A DNA stretch of 64,000 nt from Pedobacter schmidteae (GTDB lineage: Bacteria > Bacteroidota > Bacteroidia > Sphingobacteriales > Sphingobacteriaceae), in contig NZ_LS999839.1 of the NCBI RefSeq assembly GCF_900564155.1, positions 6,073,097-6,137,096 of the forward strand. Reading direction: 5' to 3'. Below, piece after piece: positions 42,218 through 51,911 of this stretch (its first letter is position 1; each line of letters starts with the position of its first letter). The notes under the pieces were generated by a model. It was not told the origin of the DNA. It saw nothing but the letters and a program-made list of their open reading frames with translations, and made no database searches. The position numbers and the translations under genes were made by a program.

Positions 42218-42844
42218 ATGTTTGAAGCAATATTACAAGGGATAGGTGCAGGGATTTTATTTTCTTTTTTAACAGGACCGGTGTTCTTTTCAATGATTAA
42301 AACCAGCATTGAAAAGGGATTTAAGGCAGGTTTTTCACTCGCAATCGGCGTCATTTTAAGTGACATCATCTTTATCAGCTTAACCATTTTCAGCTCGCAG
42401 TACGTAAATTATAAATCGGAATATTTTGAATACATAGGCCTTGTTGGGGGCCTTTTTTTATTAGGAGTGGGTTTGTACTACCTGTTTAATACAGTTAAAG
42501 TGAACTACGATATTGCCGAAATTGCCAAAGTAAAAAAACGGGGCTATGTACTGAAAGGTTTTTTAATGTGCCTTTTATCGCCTACCACCCTGATGTTTTG
42601 GGTAATGGTTGGTGGTATCATCTCGGTACAACTGCATTACGATATGGCCGAAAAAATAGCCTTCTTTATTGTAGCCATGATTACCCAGCTCACTGTAGAT
42701 GGTTTTAAAACTTACTACGCGGCTAAGCTGAGGTACAGAATCAAAGAAAAAACCATTCAAAACCTAAACAGAATTGCCGGAGCTGTAATACTCATTTTTG
42801 CCATCAGACTGTTTATTGAAGTGGTGTTGAAGTTTTACAAATAG
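42218..42844 (+). CDS. LysE/RhtB-family exporter
   Basis: A 208-residue inner-membrane protein with about six spans and the family's conserved N-terminus GILFSFLTGPVFFSMIKTSIEKGFKAGFSLAIGVILSD. The middle has KGFLMCLLSPTTLMFWVMVGG. LysE-type proteins export amino acids or similar small molecules. The substrate is unknown. It stands alone and is divergent from the dCMP deaminase/guaA operon; a small GC-rich hairpin (42884-42901) lies after its stop. Confidence 0.87.
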   Translation: MFEAILQGIGAGILFSFLTGPVFFSMIKTSIEKGFKAGFSLAIGVILSDIIFISLTIFSSQYVNYKSEYFEYIGLVGGLFLLGVGLYYLFNTVKVNYDIAEIAKVKKRGYVLKGFLMCLLSPTTLMFWVMVGGIISVQLHYDMAEKIAFFIVAMITQLTVDGFKTYYAAKLRYRIKEKTIQNLNRIAGAVILIFAIRLFIEVVLKFYK

Positions 42845-42883
42845 TTGTCAAAATAAGCCGTTCTGTTCTCAGGCTGGAAAAAA

Positions 42884-42901
42884 TGGCGCTGAAGGGCGCC
42901 A
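42884..42901 (+). terminator. Weak hairpin after the LysE-type gene
   Basis: TGGCGC (42884-42889) pairs with GCGCCA (42896-42901) over a 6-base loop, 40 bases after the stop codon. There is no T-run behind it, so termination here is only possible. Confidence 0.3.
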
Positions 42902-42920
42902 ATTATTCCTATGCCTGTTC

Positions 42921-43254
42921 ACAGAAGGCATATTTTGTATTATCAATGCAAGTGTATCACTAAAGCGAAGAAGTTGGCTGTTCTTTGTGAAAAGGCATGT
43001 TTTGGATCATCAATGCAAGTGTATCACCAAAGTGAAGAAGTTGGCTGTTCTTTGTGAAAAGGCATGTTTTGGATCATCAATGCAAGTGTATCACCAAAGC
43101 GAAGAAGTTGGCTGTTCTTTGTGAAAAGGCATGTTTTGGATCATCAATGCAAGTGTATCACCAAAGCGAAGAAGTTGGCTGTTCTTTGTGAAAAGGCATA
43201 TTTTGGATCATCAATGCAAGTGTATCACCAAAGCGAAGAAGTTGGCTGTTCTGT
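42921..43254. repeat. Tandem repeat of a 67-bp unit, about five copies
   Basis: Five head-to-tail copies of a 67-base unit start at 42921, 42988, 43055, 43122 and 43189. The first copy is more diverged (TATTTTGTATTATC) and the last breaks off at TTGGCTGTTCTG. The three middle copies differ at only one position in this reading (AAAGTGAAG against AAAGCGAAG). The array fills the gap between the convergent LysE-type and protease genes. The unit length is not a multiple of three, so it does not encode a repeated peptide in one frame, and there are no unique spacers, so it is not CRISPR. Confidence 0.93.
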
Positions 43255-43276
43255 CAGGGCATAGGTTTATATCTTG

Positions 43277-44983
43277 CTAAATCGCCGACATGAGGCCTTG
43301 CAGGTTTCCTGACAGTCCGGATTTTTTGATGAATTTGATGAGTACTGCCGCGGGAATGGTCAGACTGCTGGTACGACTAACGCGGGCGATATTGATCCCG
43401 TAAAAATTTCCGTCGATATCATATAGGGGTCCACCGCATTCGGCAGGTTTCAGCTGTCCGTCATGCACCAATACCTGGCTAAATCCGTCTCTTCTTTCAC
43501 TACGTCCGTCGGTAAAGCGATAAGCGATATGTCTTTCGTTCAATCTCCGGGGCTTTAATACAATTCGTTTGCTATAGGAAATTCCCGACCGGATAAATTG
43601 CAGATCAAGGGTATCTTCGGCACTATGTTTTGAAATTTCTTTGCTCAGGTCTTCCATTTTCAAAACAGGTTTACCGTTAAAGCTGCTCAGTTCATCTCCT
43701 ATTTCAAGCGCAGCTGTACTGGCCGGACTACGCGGCTGAACCATAGATATAACGACTTTGCCATCTTTTAAGCTGGTATTCACACCCATGTAGGCCGATG
43801 TCGGTCCCTTGGCTATTGCAAATTGCGTATTGCCCAATACACTAACCACACCGGTGCGATCAGGCTTCGGCGAAATCAGGAGTTTGCCCAACTTTGCAAA
43901 GCTTACCGAATCCTGGGTAACAGCCTTGAGCGCTACACCGTTGTTGATCCTTTCCGGAAGCTGCAATAAAATCAGATCATTGTCTTCATCACGTCTCAAC
44001 ACTTTTGCCACGATTGCAGTACCTGGTTTCAGCTCAACTACAGGATCGGCCCCCACCATAGAACTTTTGCTGAGCAAAAAACTCCGCTCCTTTAAAATCC
44101 CTTCAGGCACCATTCCTTTTAAATCGATCAATGTCCCCAGTATAGTTATTTCAGCACCTTTAATCTGGCTCCTGATCTGCACTACATTTTTGCCCAGCTT
44201 AGCGACCTGGGGCTTTAAATTCTCCTCCAGATTTTTTATCTCCGGTTGAACTTTCAATTCAGCAAGCAAAGGGTCGGTCACAAAATCATCTGCCACAGGC
44301 AAAGAAACAATACTGGCAGGCCTGATCAGCATAGTCCAGTACTTCCGGTACAGATCAACCGGGATTTCAAAGTTGTCTTCAGGAGAGAGGTTTATTTTGC
44401 TATGCAGACCAATTACCCGTCCTTTCATATCAAACACCGGACCTCCCGAATCGCCAGGCTCCATCAAACAGGTCGACCGTATAAAACCCTCACTGGTCTC
44501 CGTTTCGGCCACATACCCCAGTCTTATGGTAGGTGTTTTAGCCGCCAGGGTTCCGGGATAAGCGATGCTAATGCAGGGCATATCCTTTTTTAAAGAGGAC
44601 GACCAGCCCATCGCTGCATATGGCCAGGTCCCCTTTTCCTCAATTTTCATTACCGCAGCATCATTTGACGGAATTCGGCCCAGACCAATTGCCCTGAACT
44701 TCCTGCCATCGGGAAAAGTAACCTGATACAAGCTATTGGGTTTTACAGCATGTGCTGCCGAAAGAACATAACCGGCAGTATCCACAACCACACCACTAAA
44801 AGAGCCCCCTACCGCTTTCTTCATGATAGAATCATAAGGGGTAATGTAAACAGCCGCCTGGTACACCTGCTGAATTACTTTTTGAACCTCCTTTTCCAAT
44901 CCTTTAATGCCCGCAGGCACTGTCTGCGAAAATGCAAATACACTAAATTGTAATGAAATGAATAAAAACAAAAGCTTTTTCAT
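43277..44983 (-). CDS. Secreted trypsin-like serine protease with PDZ and a second, altered protease-like module
   Basis: A 568-residue exported protein. After the signal peptide (to about residue 19) comes an intact chymotrypsin-fold module with His78 (LSAAHAV), Asp108 (SNDAAVMKI) and Ser179 (EPGDSGGPVF). A second half begins near 245. It shows FLLSKSSMV where a His would be expected, NDLILLQL with the Asp, then a PDZ domain (about 390-465, MVQPRSPASTAALEIGDELSSF) and at last AECGGPLYDIDG (C516) where GDSGGP would be. So the second module, interrupted by PDZ, seems to lack His and to have Cys for Ser. It resembles DegP-like quality-control proteases; the target is unknown. Confidence 0.85.
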   Translation of the reverse strand: MKKLLFLFISLQFSVFAFSQTVPAGIKGLEKEVQKVIQQVYQAAVYITPYDSIMKKAVGGSFSGVVVDTAGYVLSAAHAVKPNSLYQVTFPDGRKFRAIGLGRIPSNDAAVMKIEEKGTWPYAAMGWSSSLKKDMPCISIAYPGTLAAKTPTIRLGYVAETETSEGFIRSTCLMEPGDSGGPVFDMKGRVIGLHSKINLSPEDNFEIPVDLYRKYWTMLIRPASIVSLPVADDFVTDPLLAELKVQPEIKNLEENLKPQVAKLGKNVVQIRSQIKGAEITILGTLIDLKGMVPEGILKERSFLLSKSSMVGADPVVELKPGTAIVAKVLRRDEDNDLILLQLPERINNGVALKAVTQDSVSFAKLGKLLISPKPDRTGVVSVLGNTQFAIAKGPTSAYMGVNTSLKDGKVVISMVQPRSPASTAALEIGDELSSFNGKPVLKMEDLSKEISKHSAEDTLDLQFIRSGISYSKRIVLKPRRLNERHIAYRFTDGRSERRDGFSQVLVHDGQLKPAECGGPLYDIDGNFYGINIARVSRTSSLTIPAAVLIKFIKKSGLSGNLQGLMSAI

Positions 44984-45164
44984 GAGTTGTTAGTCTGGTT
45001 TAAATTTGATATCCCGAAAAGACACTCCATAATGACCCATACAACAACCTGAGGTTTAAATCTGTTCCGTAATATTTTAATTACGCAGCAACAGCAGAAA
45101 AACAAACAACTTGATTGAAGCACACAGAGAATCCAGTTACTTAAACCCACAAAACAAAACTGGT

Positions 45165-45199
45165 TATAAAAAAAGGTTGTATCATAATGATACAACCTT
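45165..45199 (-). terminator. Terminator downstream of purF
   Basis: A perfect 12-bp stem (45173-45184 with 45188-45199), 3-base loop, followed on the minus strand by eight T residues. It is 51 bases after the purF stop and reads in its direction. Confidence 0.8.
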
Positions 45200-45250
45200 A
45201 TATTCTATTTGAAAGTAAAAATGCTTAAGCGAGTACTATAGCTTTTTTAC

Positions 45251-47152
45251 CTAGTAAGCTCTTTGATTATTCCCTTCTTTCCAGTTTACAAAAGCTTTAT
45301 TCACGACTTTGTTCCCTCCCGGAGTTGGGTAGTTACCAGAAAAATACCAGTCGCCACTATGTTCAGGACAAGCAACGTGCAGGTTATCCAATGTCTGATA
45401 AATCACTTCAACTTCAGCAACAGTATTGGCCGGGGTAATGATCTTTGCAATCTGAGCAGAAATTTCTTCCTGTGTAAACGGTCTGTAAATATCCTTAACA
45501 TGGTTTACAATCTGCTCTTTAGGCAATAACAACGAAGCTTTACATTTTTGATAAACTTCCTCAATTACATTTTCCATACCACGGGCTTTCAGCAATTGTA
45601 TAGCTGCTTCAAAAGCCACAAATTGTCCCATTTTGGACATATCAATACCATAACAATCCGGATAACGGATTTGTGGAGCCGAAGAAACAATGATGATTTT
45701 TTTAGGGTGTAGCCTGTCGATAATTTTAATGATACTTTGTTTTAAGGTAGTCCCTCTTACAATAGAATCATCAACAGCAACTAAAGTATCTGTATCGTTT
45801 TTGATCACGCCATAAGTCGTATCATAAACATGTGCTACCATATCGCCCCTATCAGCATCCTGAGTGATAAATGTTCTCAGCTTTACATCCTTAATGGCCA
45901 GTTTTTCAACTCTTGGGCGCATAGACAACAATTCGTCCAATTCTTCATCCGTCAATGCATCTTTACGGTGCAGTAAAGTTTCTTTTTGCACTTCCCGGAT
46001 GTAAGCATGCAGACCATCTACCATTCCATAAAACGAAACCTCGGCTGTGTTAGGAATAAAAGAGAAAACGGTATTTTTTAAATCGGCACTTACAGCATCC
46101 AGTATCTGTTTGCAAAGCAATGCGCCTAATTTTTTTCTTTCTTTATAGATTTCGGCATCACTTCCTCTGGAGAAATAGATGCGTTCAAACGAACAAGCTC
46201 TTTTTTCCTGAGGCTCTCTAAACACTTCCTGAGTAACAGTTCCATCTTTTTTAACAATCAGTGCATGTCCCGGTTGTATTTCCTTCACATTTTTGAATTG
46301 AATGTTAAAGGCCGTTTGAATGGCTGGTCGTTCAGAAGCTGCGACAACAATTTCATCATCGGCATAATAATAAGCCGGACGTATCCCGGAAGGATCGCGA
46401 AGGATAAAAGCGTCGCCATTACCTACTATACCCGAAATGGTATATCCTCCATCCCAGTTTTTTGCAGAACGCTTTAATATCTTAGCGATATCAAGGTTCT
46501 CAGAAATTTTATGGGTTATGGCCACATTATCCAGACCTTCTTTTTTATACTCGTCAAACAGCTCCTGATTTTCATCATCCAGGAAATGACCTATTTTTTC
46601 GAGAACGGTCACTGTATCTGCTTTTTCTTTAGGGTGCTGCCCAAGTTCGTATAACTGCTCCAGTAGTTCATCTACATTGGTCATGTTGAAGTTACCGGCA
46701 ATAACCAGGTTTCTGGTCATCCAGTTGTTCTGGCGTAGAAAAGGGTGGCAATTTTCGATGCTGTTTTTACCATGTGTACCATACCTTAAATGGCCCAGTA
46801 AAACCTCACCAATAAAACTCACATTTTGTTTCAACCACTCTGCATCCTGCATCAGCTCGGGGGTTTCATTCTGAATGTCTAAAAACTTACTCTGTACGTA
46901 TCCAAATATATCTGCCACTGCATTCTGTGCCATCGAGCGGTATCTGCTGATGTAACGGTTACCCGGTTTCACATCCAGTTTAATGGTGGCTATCCCAGCG
47001 CCGTCTTGTCCACGGTTGTGCTGTTTTTCCATCAAAAGATAAAGTTTGTTTAGTCCGTAGAGTGCAGTACCGTATTTTTCCTGGTAGTATGAGAGCGGTT
47101 TTAAAAGGCGGATAAAGGCAATTCCGCATTCATGTTTTATCGAGTCACTCAT
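45251..47152 (-). CDS. purF: Amidophosphoribosyltransferase (long Bacteroidetes form)
   Basis: A 633-residue enzyme of the first step of purine synthesis: PRPP plus glutamine gives 5-phosphoribosylamine. It is longer than the roughly 470-505 residues usual in other bacteria. The start is the ATG at 47152 (MSDSIKHECGIAF); the catalytic Cys9 should be exposed by removal of a short propeptide. The class II amidotransferase domain has KQHNRGQDGAGI, HLRYGTHG and NFNMTN. The phosphoribosyltransferase motif is LVAVDDSIVRGTTLKQS (about 425). Insertions relative to other PurF lie around QVKEIL-like and KKEGLDNVAITHKI. A -7-like box TAAATTTG (47181-47174) stands 21 bases before the ATG. Confidence 0.9.
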   Translation of the reverse strand: MSDSIKHECGIAFIRLLKPLSYYQEKYGTALYGLNKLYLLMEKQHNRGQDGAGIATIKLDVKPGNRYISRYRSMAQNAVADIFGYVQSKFLDIQNETPELMQDAEWLKQNVSFIGEVLLGHLRYGTHGKNSIENCHPFLRQNNWMTRNLVIAGNFNMTNVDELLEQLYELGQHPKEKADTVTVLEKIGHFLDDENQELFDEYKKEGLDNVAITHKISENLDIAKILKRSAKNWDGGYTISGIVGNGDAFILRDPSGIRPAYYYADDEIVVAASERPAIQTAFNIQFKNVKEIQPGHALIVKKDGTVTQEVFREPQEKRACSFERIYFSRGSDAEIYKERKKLGALLCKQILDAVSADLKNTVFSFIPNTAEVSFYGMVDGLHAYIREVQKETLLHRKDALTDEELDELLSMRPRVEKLAIKDVKLRTFITQDADRGDMVAHVYDTTYGVIKNDTDTLVAVDDSIVRGTTLKQSIIKIIDRLHPKKIIIVSSAPQIRYPDCYGIDMSKMGQFVAFEAAIQLLKARGMENVIEEVYQKCKASLLLPKEQIVNHVKDIYRPFTQEEISAQIAKIITPANTVAEVEVIYQTLDNLHVACPEHSGDWYFSGNYPTPGGNKVVNKAFVNWKEGNNQRAY

Positions 47153-47289
47153 TAGTGTGTGTGTTTTGAGCCGCAAATTTACCGTTAATAATGATCAGAA
47201 CCTAGAAAGAAATGGAAAGATACCCTTAAGTACAAGTCAATCAGATGTAATTTTTACGTCAAAGCCCCCTAACGAGCCTTACAAGGCAG

Positions 47290-49743
47290 CTAAGACTTAG
47301 GCAGTACACGATACTTTTGCCCCTTCACCGTAGCAAACCTGCGCACGCCATTACCCTGTTCAGTTGTTTGTATCTTTTGGTTGTCGGAGCCATATACTTG
47401 CATACCACCTTCAAGTTGTACATAACAATCGGCCCCGGTTAGCGATACTATTTCGGCGTTGGTGAGTCTGCTATTTTTCCAGTTAAAATTCAGCTCAAAA
47501 CCATTTCTTGCCCTGAGTCCTTTTACCGATCCGGCATCCCAGTCTTTACCCGATGGCAGCGCTGGCAGAAAGCGGATGATGGCATGCTGACCATGACTTT
47601 GCAACAACATTTCGGCAATAGCGGCCGTACCACCAAGGTTTCCATCAATTTGAAAAGGTGGGTGTGCACAAAAGAGATTGGCATAGGTCCCTGCACCATT
47701 AGTCATAGATATCTTACTTCCGGCTACGGCGGGTGCCAGCAATGCTCTAAACACCTTCCAGGCATGATCCCCATCTCCCAATCGCGCCCAGAAATTTACT
47801 TTCCATGCCCTCGACCAGCCGGTTCCTCCGTCGCCCCTTCGTACCAACGTTTTCCGGGCTGCATCTGCCAGCAATGGCGTAGTTAAATTGGTAATTTCAT
47901 CAAACGGATACAATCCGTATAGGTGCGAAACATGACGATGATGTGGTTCCGCCTCATCATAGTCTCTTATCCATTCCTGTATCCCTTCAGTTTTTTTACT
48001 GATCTGATTGGGCGCAAGTCGGGCAATAATGTTTTGCAAACTATCGGTCCAGCTACGGTCCACCCCTAACAATTTTGCAGCCGTAATGGTGTTCCCTAGT
48101 AGTTCCCTGCCAATCTGCATATCCATGGTAGGCCCCATGGTAGTCTGCCCAACAAACCCATCCTCCGTTTTATAGGAATTTTCGGGCGAGTTGGAAGGAG
48201 CGGTCACCAACCATCCGGTAACCGGGTCTTTAATTAAGATATCGGTATAAAATTTCGCTGCCCCTTTAAGCACGGGATAGATTTCATGTAGAGTTTTGTT
48301 ATTGGGCTGATACAAATAGTGCTGCCACAAATGTTCGCATAACCAGGCCCCTCCCGTAAGGGTTGACCCCCAGGCAGCGCCCTCACCGGGAGCGGTAAAT
48401 TTCCAGGGATTAGATATGACATGGGCTGTCCAGCCTGTACTGTTATAATAGGCTTTTGCTGTTTTCGTTCCCGGTTTTACCAGCTGTTTGGTAAAGTCGA
48501 TCAGGGGTTGGTGCAAATCGCCAAGATTGGTCGACTCCGCAGGCCAGTAATTCATCTGCACATTAATGTTCAGGTGATAATCACCATTCCAGGGCGTTTG
48601 ATATTCTTCTGCCCAAAGTCCCTGCAAGTTGGCAGGCAAACCTCCGGGCCTGGAACTTGAAATGAGCAGGTATCGGCCAAAGTTAAAATATAATACCGGC
48701 AGCGTAACATCACTTTCATTTTTGGCAAAGCGTATCAGTCGCTCAGCTGTAGTATAATTGGCGATCTTGGCGCTATCGGCAGCTTTCAGCAGTATGCGGC
48801 AACGGTCATAGTATGATTTATAATCGGCCAGGTGTTTAGCTTGCAATACCGGCCAGGAAAGTTTAGCTGCTCCGTTTACATATTGCTTAGCTACGGGAAG
48901 TGGATCTGGTCCGCGTTCTTCTACCTTTGGCCAGTTCATATCTGTTGCGGCGCTAACTACAATAAAACATTCTGTAGCATTGCTAATCACCAGACTACTA
49001 TTTTTTGAATCTACTTTTCCTCCTGATGTATTCACCTTTGCAAAAGCTGCAAAGCGTATCCCTTTATCCCCATCGCCCCCCGGCAATTGCCCGTTCATAG
49101 TAATGGTATTTTCAGATGCCTGAAAAGTAGCATTTTCTTTTCTATCCAGTTGCAATTCAAAATTCAGGGCATAGGCCTTACTTGCAGTCAAACGGATCAG
49201 AATAGCCTGTTGTGGGGCGCTAACCATCACTTCTTCAGTAAAACGTACACCAGAGCGGCTCCATTCTGTTATCGACCGTGCTTTATCCAAGTGTAATGTC
49301 CGTTTGTAACTACTTACCGAAGTAGCAGTGTCTTTCCATTTGATTAACAGGTCAGAAAGGATCTGATAGCAGCCATACTTTACATTTGCACCTTTTCCGG
49401 ATCCGGATCCTTTACCTGCACTGATAAAATATTTTTGAAGCAGCTCCTGGGCAGCTTTATTTTTCCCCTCCTTTAATAACTCTTGTATTTGCCCCAGATA
49501 GGCTAAGGCATCTGTCCGGTTTGGATTTTCGACCCCACCCGACCACATCGAATTTTCGTTCAACACGATACGTTCCCTATTGGGATTGCCAAATACCATG
49601 GCGCCTAAACGTCCATTACCTAAAGGACAGGATTCTGTAAAGTGAGCTGCTGCCTGACCGAAGGTAACCTCCTGATCAGTTTGGGCAAATGATGTCGCTG
49701 CATTTAGCGCAAGACAAAAGAACAAGAGGCAGCGTTTTATCAT
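47290..49743 (-). CDS. Glycoside hydrolase family 95 (alpha-L-fucosidase type)
   Basis: An 817-residue exported enzyme from the ATG at 49743, which gives a proper signal peptide ([20 protein letters not shown]). A longer frame up to 49929 runs back into murI and is rejected. The N-terminal domain begins [46 protein letters not shown], the GH95 hallmark. The (alpha/alpha)6 barrel contains [23 protein letters not shown] and EEWIRDYDE-like [28 protein letters not shown]95 enzymes remove alpha-1,2-fucose (some act on galactose) with inversion. It is not in a Sus locus; it follows murI by four bases, an odd neighbour for an envelope gene. Confidence 0.9.
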   Translation of the reverse strand: MIKRCLLFFCLALNAATSFAQTDQEVTFGQAAAHFTESCPLGNGRLGAMVFGNPNRERIVLNENSMWSGGVENPNRTDALAYLGQIQELLKEGKNKAAQELLQKYFISAGKGSGSGKGANVKYGCYQILSDLLIKWKDTATSVSSYKRTLHLDKARSITEWSRSGVRFTEEVMVSAPQQAILIRLTASKAYALNFELQLDRKENATFQASENTITMNGQLPGGDGDKGIRFAAFAKVNTSGGKVDSKNSSLVISNATECFIVVSAATDMNWPKVEERGPDPLPVAKQYVNGAAKLSWPVLQAKHLADYKSYYDRCRILLKAADSAKIANYTTAERLIRFAKNESDVTLPVLYFNFGRYLLISSSRPGGLPANLQGLWAEEYQTPWNGDYHLNINVQMNYWPAESTNLGDLHQPLIDFTKQLVKPGTKTAKAYYNSTGWTAHVISNPWKFTAPGEGAAWGSTLTGGAWLCEHLWQHYLYQPNNKTLHEIYPVLKGAAKFYTDILIKDPVTGWLVTAPSNSPENSYKTEDGFVGQTTMGPTMDMQIGRELLGNTITAAKLLGVDRSWTDSLQNIIARLAPNQISKKTEGIQEWIRDYDEAEPHHRHVSHLYGLYPFDEITNLTTPLLADAARKTLVRRGDGGTGWSRAWKVNFWARLGDGDHAWKVFRALLAPAVAGSKISMTNGAGTYANLFCAHPPFQIDGNLGGTAAIAEMLLQSHGQHAIIRFLPALPSGKDWDAGSVKGLRARNGFELNFNWKNSRLTNAEIVSLTGADCYVQLEGGMQVYGSDNQKIQTTEQGNGVRRFATVKGQKYRVLPKS

Positions 49744-49747
49744 AGGG

Positions 49748-50581
49748 TTATTTTTGAAATGAGGCGTGCTCAGAAACGATATCTTTTCCAAAAAAAATGC
49801 TGGCGTGGGCATCAAATGCCTTAGGGTCGCCGGAGGTAAAAAAATGTTGGCGACCTTCTTTGGAGATTTTGCCGGCAATCTCCGGGTGTTTTTCCAAGTA
49901 CAGTGCCAGGCTGTCGGCCACAATATCATCCTGCGCCAGTAAACTCACATGAGCCGGCAATACTTCTTTTATTTTAGGCACCAGCAAAGGATAATGTGTG
50001 CAGGCCAGTACGATGCAATCAATTTTATCATCTTTAATCAATAGCTGGTCTACATATTTCTTTACAAAATAATCCGCACCGGCATCCTGATGTTCGTCGT
50101 TTTCAATCAAAGGAACCCACATCGGACAGCTCTGTTGGGCTACATTTATTTCAGGAAAAAACTTATTGATCTCCATTAAATAGGATTCAGAGTTAACCGT
50201 ACCCCGGGTGCCCATTACGCCTACACTTTTTGTGCTGGTAAAGTCGCCCACCACCTCTGCCGTAGGTCTGATGACACCCAGAACCCTATGATTCGGATAT
50301 TTGAATGGCAGTACTTGTTGTTGTATGGAACGCAGGGCTTTTGCCGAAGCGGTATTACAGGCCAGAATAACCAGTGGGCAGCCTTGTGCAAACAACCACT
50401 CTACACACTCGAGTGTATATTGGTAAATGGTTTCAAAAGAATGATCTCCATAAGGAGTACGGGCATTGTCGCCGATATATATATAATTGTATTCGGGCAA
50501 TTTCCTGGCAATAGATTTAAAAACGGTTAATCCACCATAGCCTGAATCGAATACACCTATTGATTGTTGGGGTTTTATCAT
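49748..50581 (-). CDS. murI: Glutamate racemase
   Basis: A 277-residue cofactor-free racemase that makes D-glutamate for peptidoglycan. The two catalytic cysteines are in ILACNTASA and [10 protein letters not shown], and the start motif is [14 protein letters not shown]. The start is the ATG at 50581; a frame beginning ten codons earlier (50611) lies within the terminator hairpin of the upstream ompH and would translate it. It is the last gene of the ompH-bamA-uppS cluster, although a strong terminator directly precedes its ATG. That makes its supply of transcript a question. Confidence 0.95.
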   Translation of the reverse strand: MIKPQQSIGVFDSGYGGLTVFKSIARKLPEYNYIYIGDNARTPYGDHSFETIYQYTLECVEWLFAQGCPLVILACNTASAKALRSIQQQVLPFKYPNHRVLGVIRPTAEVVGDFTSTKSVGVMGTRGTVNSESYLMEINKFFPEINVAQQSCPMWVPLIENDEHQDAGADYFVKKYVDQLLIKDDKIDCIVLACTHYPLLVPKIKEVLPAHVSLLAQDDIVADSLALYLEKHPEIAGKISKEGRQHFFTSGDPKAFDAHASIFFGKDIVSEHASFQK

Positions 50582-50616
50582 AAAAAAACGGGATTGAGTA
50601 ATGAAACTCAATCCCG
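50582..50616 (-). terminator. Terminator of the distal ompH gene, abutting the murI start codon
   Basis: A perfect 11-bp stem, CGGGATTGAGT (50589-50599) with ACTCAATCCCG (50606-50616), 6-base loop, followed on the minus strand by seven T residues that run straight into the murI ATG. By form it is among the strongest terminators in the window. Confidence 0.88.
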
Positions 50617-50676
50617 CAATTTAAATATTTTTGCTTGTAAAACCTTGTTTAAAGGTTACAAACTAACTGTTTGTAA

Positions 50677-51237
50677 TTATTTTTTAGGCGCAGCAGTTGC
50701 TGTTGCTGAAATACCCAATTTAGTTTTTACAGCTGCAGTGATGTCTTCACCACCATCCCAGTAAATCAAAGCCTGGTTAGCAGTATCAAATACATAAGCA
50801 AAACCTTTTTCTTTAGAAACAGCTTTGATGGCATTGTCAGCTTTTACCTGGATAGGGTTAAACAATTCTGCATTTTTAGCTTCTAATTCTTGTTGAGCTT
50901 TAGTTCTTGCTTCAGTAATGCGCTTTTCAAGATCCTGAAGTTCGGCACCCATAGTTTGTAATTCTTTACCTACTATTTCTTTATTGGCTTCGCTCATTGT
51001 TTTTTCTTTGTCCTGAGCTGCTTTAAGTTTAGTCTGATATTCAGAAATCATTTTCTCAATGTCCGCTTGCTTAGTTTTCTGAAGGGTTTCTAATGTAGCC
51101 CGTGCGGTTTTAACCTCTGGCATTGCCTCGATAATGTTTGCAGAGTTTAAGTGTGCGAGTTTTTGTTGTGCATTTGCAATGTTAGCAGTAAACAATAATC
51201 CTGCTGCTAAAGAAAATGCGCTAATTAACTTTTTCAT
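50677..51237 (-). CDS. OmpH/Skp-like periplasmic chaperone (downstream copy)
   Basis: A 186-residue exported protein: signal peptide (to ANA|QQK), then the long coiled-coil arms of Skp (VKTARATLETLQKTKQADIEKMISEYQTKLKAAQDKEK, ELQDLEKRITEARTKAQQELEAKNAE), framed by short strands (KLAHLNSANI and FAYVFDTANQALIYWDGGEDIT). It should form a trimer that keeps outer-membrane proteins soluble on the way to BamA. It is one of two tandem copies next to bamA and ends in a strong terminator. The alanine-rich tail (ISATATAAPKK) is typical. Confidence 0.92.
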   Translation of the reverse strand: MKKLISAFSLAAGLLFTANIANAQQKLAHLNSANIIEAMPEVKTARATLETLQKTKQADIEKMISEYQTKLKAAQDKEKTMSEANKEIVGKELQTMGAELQDLEKRITEARTKAQQELEAKNAELFNPIQVKADNAIKAVSKEKGFAYVFDTANQALIYWDGGEDITAAVKTKLGISATATAAPKK

Positions 51238-51282
51238 TCTATTTGTCTTAATAATTGTTTCTAATTTATGTTTAATATATCT

Positions 51283-51813
51283 CTATTTTATAACTGAATC
51301 AGGCTTATATCCTAATTTTTTAATAACCTCGTTACTTACATCATAAGCACTGCTGGCATAAATCATCATGGTCGCTTCGCTGCTTTTATCAAAAATAAAA
51401 TCCAGCAACTTCACTTTGGCAATTTCTGCTACAGCTTTGGTTACACTTTCCTGTATAGGGTTCAGCAACTTTGTTCTTGCCTGAAATAATTCGCCTTCAG
51501 GGCCAAATATTTTACGCTGAAACTCTTTTGCCTGTTTTTCCTTTTCAATGATCTCATTCTCCCTTCTTTTGCGCATATCTTCGGTTAGCAACACCTGATC
51601 TGCCTGGTAGGCCTTATACATTTTGTCAATTTCCACAAAATTATTATCAACCTGCTTTTGCCACTGTTGTGACAAAACATTCAACTGGTTTAATGACGAT
51701 TTATAATCTGGCAAATGTTTCAAAATATACTCGGTATCCACATAGGCAAACTTTTGTGCTGATGCTCCAAGGCCTACGAACAGCAATATGCAAATTAAAA
51801 AATACTTTTTCAT
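51283..51813 (-). CDS. OmpH/Skp-like periplasmic chaperone (upstream copy)
   Basis: A 176-residue exported protein with signal peptide (cleaved near ASAQKF) and the Skp pattern: FAYVDTEYILKHLPDYKSSL, then a long heptad region (LLTEDMRKRRENEIIEKEKQAKEFQRKIFG) and a closing LLDFIFDKSSEATMMIYA. It is 45 bases before the second copy. Duplicate ompH genes after bamA are the normal Bacteroidetes arrangement. The two copies differ enough that they are old paralogues, perhaps with different clients. Confidence 0.92.
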   Translation of the reverse strand: MKKYFLICILLFVGLGASAQKFAYVDTEYILKHLPDYKSSLNQLNVLSQQWQKQVDNNFVEIDKMYKAYQADQVLLTEDMRKRRENEIIEKEKQAKEFQRKIFGPEGELFQARTKLLNPIQESVTKAVAEIAKVKLLDFIFDKSSEATMMIYASSAYDVSNEVIKKLGYKPDSVIK

Positions 51814-51846
51814 TACTATACAATTGTTTTTTTAAGGATTATGATG

Positions 51847-51884
51847 CTTGCAAAGCTCATTTTTGAATGGGTCAGCTTTGCAGG
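51847..51884. other. Hairpin in the leader between bamA and the first ompH
   Basis: CTTGCAAAGCT (51847-51857) pairs with AGCTTTGCAGG (51874-51884), allowing one G-T pair, over a 16-base loop. It lies about 33 bases before the ompH ATG with no T-run, so it may be a leader structure rather than a terminator. Confidence 0.4.
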
Positions 51885-51911
51885 TTTCATTCTATTTTAT
51901 TTAATGTACTT

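Noticed and set aside
42921-43254. CRISPR array
   Set aside because: The 67-bp units follow each other without unique spacers, and no cas genes are near.
43064-43264. 66-residue ORF in the repeat
   Set aside because: It reads the same 67-bp unit in three different frames one after another, so it is a by-product of the repeat.
44980-45195. 71-residue Cys-rich ORF upstream of the protease
   Set aside because: Composition is not protein-like (runs of Cys and Phe from AT-rich DNA), and it overlaps the purF terminator.
47153-47176. Eight-residue extension at the purF start
   Set aside because: The shorter start gives the usual short propeptide before Cys9, and the extension would include the candidate promoter region.
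49744-49929. 62-residue extension of the GH95 gene into murI
   Set aside because: The internal ATG gives a normal signal peptide; the extension is another frame of murI.
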